The notes under the pieces were generated by a model. That model was not told the DNA's origin and did not search any database. It saw nothing but the letters and a program-made list of their open reading frames with translations. The translations under genes and the position numbers were made by a program. Positions 57,330-64,000 of a stretch of 64,000 bases of DNA are shown piece by piece; position 1 is the first letter of the stretch, and the number at the start of each line of letters is the position of its first letter. The DNA is from Hanleya hanleyi (taxonomy: Eukaryota > Mollusca > Polyplacophora > Lepidopleurida > Hanleyidae), in contig JAVTVY010036957.1 in assembly GCA_036873755.1 (NCBI GenBank), positions 62,001-126,000 of the forward strand, in the 5' to 3' direction.

Positions 57330-58020
57330 TATTCAGCCGTCGTCCATTAAAAAATTTCCGAGTTCATAATCCAAAGACCTAATTCATATAGCAGCATAAT
57401 TAGCACCAAATTCACAAAAGAATCATAGTATAGACTAGTTTCCAGCAAGAGAGAAACGATCAACAGTTTTCAATGATGGCAAGATATAACGATGGTCCAA
57501 AAATATCAAATCCGTGTCGTTGGCCAGTATTCTTATTATCCGTATGATTTTCGTTGTACAGTCGTTATCTAGAGAATGATGTATATCAGTCACGCCTTAG
57601 TTGTGTCTACTTTAGAAGACCGTTTTAGTCGGGTAAAAGAAGACTATTTTATGGTATTTGAAAGAAGTCGGTTTGTTGCATAAGTTTTATTGCATGTGCA
57701 TGTGTTTTGGTGTGATGTATTGATTATTCCTGGATTGTTTTAGTCGCTATATAGCTGAAATATTGCGGAACTCGACGTTAAACATTAATTCTCTCTCTGT
57801 TCATATGAACACCATGAAGGTCTTGAAGCACCAGGATTCATACTGTCTCTAGCATGATAATAGCAAGATAACCGCGATGGCGGTACTATATCGTGTTATC
57901 ATAATCCTTTAGGCGTCATCTCACCGTCGCCCTTTTGCCAACGTATCATCTTGCAATCATACATGTGCCAATCACCATCGTGCTGTACCAATAGTCCTGT
58001 CTATATCTTTGAGAACGTCC
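57330..58020. repeat. Family Y fragment carrying a truncated LINE
   Basis: It starts at CAATATTCAGCCGTCGTCCA and continues as in 33940-34200 (TTCATATAGCAGCATAATTAG, AACGATCAACAGTTTTCAATGA-like, TCAGTCACGCCTTAG). The LINE piece at 57609-57798 interrupts it; family Y resumes at TTCATATGAACACCATGAAG. Confidence 0.65.
57609..57798 (+). mobile_element. 5'-truncated LINE copy, 3' end only
   Basis: AGAAGACCGTTTTAGTCG through GAAGTCGGTTTGTTGCATAA matches the last codons of the LINE at 33530-33609, and the tail TAGTCGCTATATAGCTGAAA ends in TTCTCTCTCTG as at 33738. Family Y copies at 34150 and 52370 give the empty site. The insertion is about 190 bp. Confidence 0.75.
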
Positions 58021-58430
58021 AAGTGTTCAAGATGAAACGTGGTACACATCATCAATTCATCACCGGTTTCTTTGATTGGCTAAAATATACTTGGTGACCA
58101 TTATTATTTCAAAATCATTACTGATCTAAATCTATACATTTGGTACTGTTGTAGTGTTTGATGCAAGACTTTGTATACATCATCAATACATCAAGAGACT
58201 AACAATGAATGACAGAACCGTTTTCTCTGATTGGATGGAAACCTTGGCGACCATTTTTAATTCATGTAAAATCATTGATACTGTTGAAGTGTTCAGTTTG
58301 ATACTTGGTAGACATCATCGATACATCAAGAGACAAGTAATGACTGTTTGTTTCTTTGACTCCACGGAAACATTGGTGACCAGTTGCAAAATTCTTAATC
58401 ATCTGTATGTTTGTCACCTGACTGCTTGAT
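58021..58430. repeat. Degenerate tandem repeat, about 133 bp, three units
   Basis: AAGTGTTCAAGATG..ACACATCATCAAT (58021), TAGTGTTTGATGC..ATACATCATCAAT (58152) and AAGTGTTCAGTTTG..AGACATCATCGAT (58287) start successive units, each with TTTCTTTGATTGG-like and TGGTGACCA-like blocks. The open frame over it reflects the repeat. Confidence 0.7.
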
Positions 58431-59172
58431 GTTCCAGACATCATCGAAGAAATATGGTTCAAATTGAATACATTATGAATGGCTGGCGCTGGAGCTGCAG
58501 CCGAGGGGTTTTGAGATGCACAACTTCGTATTCCACGCGATAACTTGAGAAACGTCAGTCTGAAGGGGTTCACATCGGTCATGGCGTATTCACGCTATTC
58601 TTTAAATTGTTCGTGTGTCTTCACCGCCCACACAAATGGCATCCCGACCAGTTAGGCTGGGAGACCAGCCAAAATTATAACGTAACCTGTGCTTGTCGAT
58701 CACAGTTTATAGTGTACGGCTGGCCAGAAAATTGCAGTCCACATTTTTAGAACAAATTTAGTGTTATGTTTGGCCCTGAGACAAAACGCTACACAACCCA
58801 CAAATATTCCAGGTCTTTTCGAGAGGTGTTGTTAGTATCAATATTTATTTGCCGGAAATGTATAAAATAATATATGGCTAGCCGCTAAATGAGGGAGGAT
58901 TAAATACTGTACCATCTCAATGTACATCACCTTAGTTGTCCTTTCTATAGTTTATACATGTATAAGTGAAAGCCATGTTATCCCCATGCTTCTATCGTAT
59001 TAGTCTCTTCAATATGAGAACACGCCCTTTGCTTATATTGACCCAGCCATATTGGTACTGTAGTAACTCGTATTCAACCCGTTGATATTCGTATTTGCTT
59101 AGGCCCAGGTCCTCCACAGTCGCATTCGGGTAGCCGTTAGTAAAACATGTAGCCGTATTATCATCATCTGCA
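58431..59172. other. Unassigned sequence
   Basis: No family or gene recognised. AGTCCAGGTAAA (59174 onward) and TTTACCTGGACCT (59208-59220) just downstream form an 11-bp stem. Confidence 0.4.
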
Positions 59173-59433
59173 CAAGTCCAGGTAAATCTCTAAATCCTCG
59201 CAGATGGTTTACCTGGACCTTTTTGATGACTCGAATGGATGCTCGAGTCGTTGCGTCTATTACACAATCTCGTTCATTTCATCCCCAGCGATTGTTTTCA
59301 ATTAGCGCGTGGGTATCTGAAGCCTGCGGGTTTGGCTTTGACACCCGATGTCGATTTCAGCCTACATGTAACTTTAAAGGTAGTCTGGCCGGCGATGAAA
59401 TTCAAACCAGTCAAAACTCAAATCTCGCTGCGG

Positions 59434-59530
59434 ATTGGCCTGATGAGCTGCTTCTGCGCTTACTGATTGGTTCGGTTTAGTTGAAACCCCTGGAGCTATT
59501 TATATCCGGAACTGCTATCGGTAACTAACC
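59434..59530 (+). promoter_or_regulatory. Weak promoter-like cluster upstream of the Ig exon
   Basis: Two inverted CCAAT boxes (ATTGG at 59434 and 59466) precede TATTTATAT at 59497-59505, spacing that would suit a Pol II start near 59530. It is 440 bp upstream of the Ig exon. Such motifs arise by chance often, and no in-frame ATG links it to the exon. Confidence 0.2.
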
Positions 59531-59670
59531 AAGCCAGTGTATCGATCGTAACCTATCAATGGCTACACTGACTCGCGAGGATGTATTATCATATACGCGT
59601 GTAATGTCTTTGCATATACGCAGCTGGAGAGCTGCAACAAATACCGCGATGTTCTGAAGTCTGATAACTT

Positions 59671-59800
59671 CCGTCATGTATGATACCGTCAAATCGGGTA
59701 CAGTATGCGTGCAATACATTCGGTCATTTTCAATACTTGGTTGAATGGTTCCCCACATGTAGTCCCATGTTGTAAGGAATTGACGTATCATACATGACGG
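59671..59800. mobile_element. 130-bp inverted-repeat element
   Basis: CCGTCATGTATGATACCGTC at the left and GACGTATCATACATGACGG at the right are inverted with one base missing. The interior is unique. A small MITE or hairpin. Confidence 0.65.
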
Positions 59801-59967
59801 ATAGAGCCTTGGTCTGCGGTTCGCAGTTAACGGTTCGCTATTCAAAAAAGAGCCGTAATACTTTGTCGGTAAAAATTCTCTGTTGCCGAAACAAGCTAGA
59901 CAGTCGACGGGCATATTTCGTCAATTTTCCCTTTCAGTTAAATTTTTCTCATTATTTTGTTTTGCAG

Positions 59968-60249
59968 CTCCAGAATTTTTGAAGAGATTAACCGGGGAAG
60001 ACACGATCCAGGAAGGCGACAGTTTTCGATTCGAATGTAAGGTTGTGGGATTCCCTAAACCGGGAATCAGATGGTTCAAAGACGATGAAGAAATCACGAA
60101 CGGTGAACGATATACCTTTGAGGTACTAGATGACAATTATTACGCGATTTCATTGGACCTTGTTAGCAAATGTGATGAAGCGGCATATAGATGCAAAGCT
60201 GAAAATGTCGAGGGATCGTCTTCCAGTACCTTATTTGTACACGTCAAAG
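59968..60249 (+). CDS. Immunoglobulin I-set domain exon
   Basis: The 282-nt exon follows TTTGTTTTGCAG and ends at GTCAAAG|GTGAGT. It enters and leaves in phase 1, as Ig-domain exons typically do. The 94 codons give one complete I-set domain: PEFLKRL opening, the first Cys in FRFECKV, the core Trp in IRWFKDDEEI, YAISLDLV, and the DEAAYRCKAENVEG block with the second Cys. Relatives are the intracellular Ig domains of titin, twitchin, obscurin, SPEG, MLCK and palladin, which build muscle and cytoskeletal scaffolds. No signal peptide or membrane segment is seen here. Which gene it belongs to cannot be told from one domain. Confidence 0.93.
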
Positions 60250-60486
60250 GTGAGTGGAAATTTATATTTCATGTGAACTGTACGCGGTTTTTCGAAATAT
60301 TTTATAACATTGCTATAATCCTTGGCGTAGTCCAAAGCTACATGTACAAGTTGATACTTTCAATGCGGTTGTATAAGCTACATTATAACCAGATTTCAAT
60401 TGTATGGCTCAAACCCCATCGTCCCAAATCAATAGGACATCAATTCTTTGGAGTCTCGGTCCTATGTGCAATTGTCATTTGTCGGG

Positions 60487-60920
60487 TTAACCCTATCTGG
60501 CCTGGGAAAGTTCCCCTATATATTTTCTGTATCCCTAAGGTTAGAGGGCTGAAACTTGCCACAAAATATCTTTGGATCAAGCTCTGCTAGACAATGTAAA
60601 AGAATCCAAGATGACCTCCATGATGGAGTCACAGTGACGTCATTTTTCAAAAGACATTTTGACGATTTTTCGATATTCTTATTTATGTGTTTTCTTGTCA
60701 AAAACAGCAAGATAAAGTAGTAAATAATTTATCTTATTTGAAATAAAATAGCTTTTGCCCACTTTTCCTTGCAGAAAAGCATTAATTTTGAAGAAAAATG
60801 ACGAAAACATCAATTTTTCTGGTAACCCACATGGTCGCCATTTTGAATTTACCCATGATCCTCTGCTTGGGGGGTATACAAATCGGTTCAGAATGACCCC
60901 AATATAAGCAAAAAAAACCC
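60487..60920. mobile_element. Family M, copy 8 (inverted)
   Basis: It starts GTTAACCCTATCTGGCCTGG and carries, in reverse order, TTAGAGGGCTGAAACTTGCC, CACAAAATATCTTTGGATCA, GTGACGTCATTTTTCAAAA, TTTGAATTTACCCATGATCC and CAGAATGACCCCAATATAAG. Confidence 0.8.
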
Positions 60921-61384
60921 AGATCGGTGCCCACTAATCAATCAGCTGTCTAGTTATTCTCCCTCAAATTTAATGGGTTGACCTGAAGCTGGCCTTTTAC
61001 GGCCTTTCTCAGCACCTCAGATTCAGACTAGAATACGTAGAATTTTAAGACGTAGCCTTTGTATCTAATTAGCGCTTTTACTATACTTGTTCTACCACCT
61101 CCACCCCCCTCCAAGCCAGGTTAATGGATTTCACTTTTCAGGATTTCTCTCGCATTTTTCTGGTGAATAATCCAACGTAATCATTTTTCTGCCCGCCAAT
61201 GGAGAAGTTCATAGATTCCACATGAGCAAGTGTAGTAAAAGCGCTAATTAGATACAAAGGCTATGTCCTAGAATTCTACGTATTCTAGTTTGAATGCGAG
61301 GTGCTGAGAAAGGCCGTAAAACGTCAACTCATTAAATTTTAGGGGGAATAACTAGAGAGCTGATTGATTAGTTTGCACCGATCT
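60921..61384. mobile_element. 464-bp element with about 165-bp inverted arms
   Basis: The left arm begins AGATCGGTGC and the right arm ends GCACCGATCT. The arms match through ACTAATCAATCAGCT, TAGTTATTC, CGGCCTTTCTCAGCACCTC, TAGAATACGTAGAATT, GCCTTTGTATCTAATTAGCG and CTTTTACTA. The loop is about 130 bp. It abuts the end of family M copy 8. Confidence 0.85.
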
Positions 61385-61936
61385 TCAAGGGGTCAGGCAG
61401 TACGAAATACTATGAAAGGCAACAGTGTTAAGATCAGCTTTAGATAAAGTATGTTCTGAATTAACCACAGTTAACAAATCTATTAACTATCGTTATTCGC
61501 GAAAGTTAACTGCACGCGAAAATGACTTTTAAAACAATGTTGTGTCTCACATCACACAGCGTCTAAACAAATTGAACAAATACCGCATAATTTGGATTTT
61601 GAAATATTTGAATTTGTGCAAATAAAATTTCATGACGACTATTATCTAAATAATGCATATGAATTATCATATTTACGTATTAGAATATACACAATGTGTA
61701 TTCACGCACTTCTATACAGGGTAAACAGCCCAGGGTCACTAACAGCTGTAATACCAGCCTTCTCCAAAATATGTTATCTCACCCTATAAAAATAAATGTC
61801 GATATAGCATGAATTCCGATTATTTTATATGAACAAACATACGTGTGGAAACTTATTGAATGAATACTCGGTATAAAGTCAAACCAAGCAGCGTCTCTTA
61901 ATTGCCTGCTGGCACAGTGTAGGCCAATACTGCTAG

Positions 61937-62525
61937 TTTAGCCCTACCAGGCCTGGGCGACTTGGGGTCTGTCTCAGCCTGGTAAGGGATCATTCAGTTC
62001 AGTCAATCCATATTTTTCCCTTACCCCTTGGGGTAGATGGCTGAAAGGAACCTTTCCATGCTATATATTTGGGTCAAACTCTGTACGAAAATGTAAAAAC
62101 AATTCAAGATGGTCTCCATGATGACGTTACTGTTTCCTCTCGGAAGCCAATTTTCGCCTTTTTTTGAGACCAATTTTTCGAATTCTTTTAATTTTTATTA
62201 TTTTCTCTCAAAAACTAATTAATATGACAGAGAATGATTAGTTTTGGCAAATAAAATACCTTTATGCCCTTTTAGGCAAAATGCAAAAAAATGGACACTG
62301 ACTGAAAATACAACTTTCTGGGGACAATTCCTATGTACAATTTTGACTTTTCTGGTGATCGTTTGAACCTAGGGTTATGCAAATATTCGAAAAATGGCGC
62401 CAATAAGTTTTGCGAAAAGTCATCTCTATTGTTGTCTTCGTAACGAAGCTGCAGTGAAATGTTTTGTAGGGCGTCATCATCCCCCCCCCCCCCCCCCCCA
62501 CACACACACACAAACCAGATGGAGT
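61937..62525. mobile_element. Family M, copy 9
   Basis: It starts GCCCTACCAGGCCTGGGCGA and contains CCCTTGGGGTAGATGGCTGA, TATATATTTGGGTCAAACTC, TTATGCAAATATTCGAAAAA, and CTTCGTAACGAAGCTGCAGT, then a C-run (about 62482-62498) and (AC) repeat, ending ACCAGATGGAGTTAA. Confidence 0.7.
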
Positions 62526-62552
62526 TAATATACTCTTAATTGCATTCTCAAA

Positions 62553-62768
62553 TGGTCGCTCCGAACATATAAACTCTGGTCCAAGCGTATCCGACCATGG
62601 AAAAGTTGGTCGGAAATTCTTGGTCGAAAAAAGCGACCACGAAATATATGCTCGCTACGACTATATAAAGTATGGTAAGTCGTGATCGACCAAGTATTAT
62701 TTGGTCGAAATTCGACCAATCAATATATGGTCGCTGCGACCAGGAAAAGTGTGGTCGGACAGCGACTA
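62553..62768. mobile_element. Element packed with GGTCG/CGACC inverted words
   Basis: In 216 bases there are over a dozen GGTCG, CGACC or one-base variants, among them the 19-nt perfect palindrome TTGGTCGAAATTCGACCAA at about 62701-62719. Flanking sequence is ordinary intron. The architecture resembles MITE Q but uses a different word. Confidence 0.6.
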
Positions 62769-63281
62769 GATAATAATAGTTGGCCATTCACGTCTATACT
62801 ATACTTTATATTGTCACAGGCGGCCAATTTTTTTTTTGTCATTTCGACAGTTATGTTCTAACAGTGTATGTTGTTAAGATGTTGACTATTGGTTTCTTTG
62901 AATATTGGTTTCTACTTATGTGAACTTGTTACAGATTCTCCAGTAGAATATTGTTGCTAGTAGATTGATATATCAATTTTATATAAACTGAGCTATCCTA
63001 TTTTACTGGTATTCTATCCGATCATGCTAAGTGAAGCAGAAATGCGCATCAGACCTACTGACCCATTTGTAAATGTTGGCAGCTTATATTTCTTCATCTT
63101 TGGCGGGTTCTTGTAATTTCAATACAGATGTATGTATTCATATTTATTTACTTTATAAAGTACTATATGGCGAATGGCAATGTGCTATTTATTTCCACCG
63201 TTCGCAAAATCTGTTGTTCATGTGCGTTCAGTAGATAAGTAGTAACCCTGTCTGTTGAGCACCTCTGAATTTCATTTTCAG

Positions 63282-63545
63282 GTAAAAAATCAGGGAGCAA
63301 AAAGGGCCAGAAAAGGAGCAAATCACAATCGCCCACCAGGAGGACGGTTTCGTTTCCGCCACTGGTCCCAACAATTGTCGAACACGTAGTCGAGGAGGAG
63401 AAAGCCGAGGCTGAACGAGAGACGTTACCACCGTCTCCGCTGTCGTCACTTTACGACGGCGTCACCATGAAACAGCGTAACACGCGGCCTCAATTCCTGG
63501 GAGACTGGGCCTTTGTCAAAGAGGCGATAGGCACAAACCATTCGG
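63282..63545 (+). CDS. Linker exon after the Ig domain
   Basis: Acceptor TTTCATTTTCAG and donor TCGG|GTAAAGT delimit 264 nt, phase 1-1, in frame with the Ig exon. The 88 codons give a basic start (KKSGSKKGQKRSKSQSPTRR), a hydrophobic step (TVSFPPLVPTIVEHVV), an acidic run (EEEKAEAERETLPPSP) and RPQFLGDWAFVKEAIGTNHS. No domain is recognised; it looks like the flexible linker between Ig domains of muscle proteins, with several Ser/Thr-Pro sites. If the donor is not used, translation stops at the TAA at 63618, making it a terminal exon. Confidence 0.75.
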
Positions 63546-64000
63546 GTAAAGTCCGGGCAAGACCTCCACCTCACCTAGTTAGATACCTTGTAGCAAGATT
63601 TAACAGCAGATGTAGTTAACCGATTTCTAGTGGTAGAATGGCGGTGACTCGTATAAGACATGCTATTTTTTAGTTTGGTATTAATTTCTTTAGTTCCAGT
63701 TTCTTTTTTTCTCTTTTTTTTAATTATATTTCATCCGGGTAAAAACACGTTTTCACCAGGGTATAAACCTTTTTACCCCAGTAAAAATCTTCTCAATCGG
63801 TTAAAAAAGTATAAAAACTAAAAATGATAGCATGTCGTATATGGGCCACCGTATAGAACCCACTCGAACCAACCAACCTTTCCGTTTGTCTGTGCTGTTT
63901 GGGCAAATTTGAATGTTTCCATATATGTTTATGTTGTTCTACGTTAATATATTGATATATTATTATTATTAATTGTACTCGTCTATTTTGGGTATTCTTA
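63546..64000. other. Intron or 3' UTR, unassigned
   Basis: Depending on whether GTAAAGT at 63546 is used, this is intron or the end of the gene. GGGTAAAAACACG, GGGTATAAACC, and GGTTAAAAAAG are imperfect repeats near 63735-63810. No AATAAA polyadenylation signal was seen close to the stop. Confidence 0.5.

Larger units (their letters stand above)
60250..63281 (+). other. 3.0-kb intron between the Ig exon and the linker exon
   Basis: It starts GTGAGT and ends TTTCATTTTCAG. It is occupied mostly by transposable-element remains (entries below). The parts at 61385-61936 and 62770-63281 hold nothing recognisable. Confidence 0.85.

Noticed and set aside
59434..59967. Telokin-like internal promoter producing a short Ig-only protein
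   Set aside because: CCAAT and TATA-like motifs are present, but there is no in-frame ATG between them and the Ig exon, nor within the exon itself.

Overview
The window reads as animal nuclear DNA: AT-rich, intron-like, with no operons or bacterial-style coding density. Two exons with canonical splice sites and a dense nest of transposon remains support this. The repeat types (DIRS-like, Penelope-like and Jockey-like retroelements, many MITEs, and a dispersed repeat full of AGGTCA steps) and one LINE/SINE-type 3' tail suggest a marine lophotrochozoan, most likely a mollusc. That placement is inference; no database could be searched.

Host coding sequence is scarce and all on the + strand. An immunoglobulin I-set domain exon lies at 59968-60249 (phase 1-1, perfect GTGAGT donor). 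It is followed after a 3.0-kb intron by a 264-nt phase 1-1 exon at 63282-63545 encoding a Lys/Ser/Glu-rich linker. Together they look like part of a titin/twitchin/obscurin/MLCK/palladin-type muscle or cytoskeletal protein. A possible upstream exon at 3636-3798 would be in compatible phase, making 3799-59967 one 56-kb intron. A weaker unrelated exon candidate sits at 27384-27486.

The rest is repeats. I recognise several dispersed families by copies inside the window: family X (long, at least seven loci), family M (Trp-free TIR element beginning near TTAACCCTATCTGGCCTGGGC), family Y, family N (nested in M) and family R (hairpin TACGCCCGCC head plus tandem units carrying nuclear-receptor half-sites). 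Region by region: 0.4-0.8 kb minisatellite; 1.5-5.4 kb family M copies; 5.5-5.9 and 7.4-8.2 kb TIR elements; 9.06-25.74 kb an 8.2-8.5 kb tandem duplication made of X, R, MITEs and a SINE-like unit; 27.8-28.3 kb Penelope-like RT remnant; 30.7-35 kb X and Y with a LINE 3' end; 36.0-37.7 kb M containing N; 38.7-40.7 kb a triple-armed palindrome; 42.8-43.8 kb the R array; 46.2-50.0 kb a dead DIRS-like element; 50-58 kb more X, Y and M; 58.0-58.4 kb a 133-bp tandem repeat.

The points most worth following are the R array (23 AGGTCA half-sites in about 780 bp, including three perfect GGTCACTGTGACC estrogen-response palindromes 118 bp apart), two different MITEs inserted at the same ACCGGT target in paralogous X copies, a MITE whose interior is an array of GGGTGAT/ATCACCC hairpins, the 2-kb palindrome, and the tandem duplication, which may be real or an unmerged-haplotype assembly artefact.
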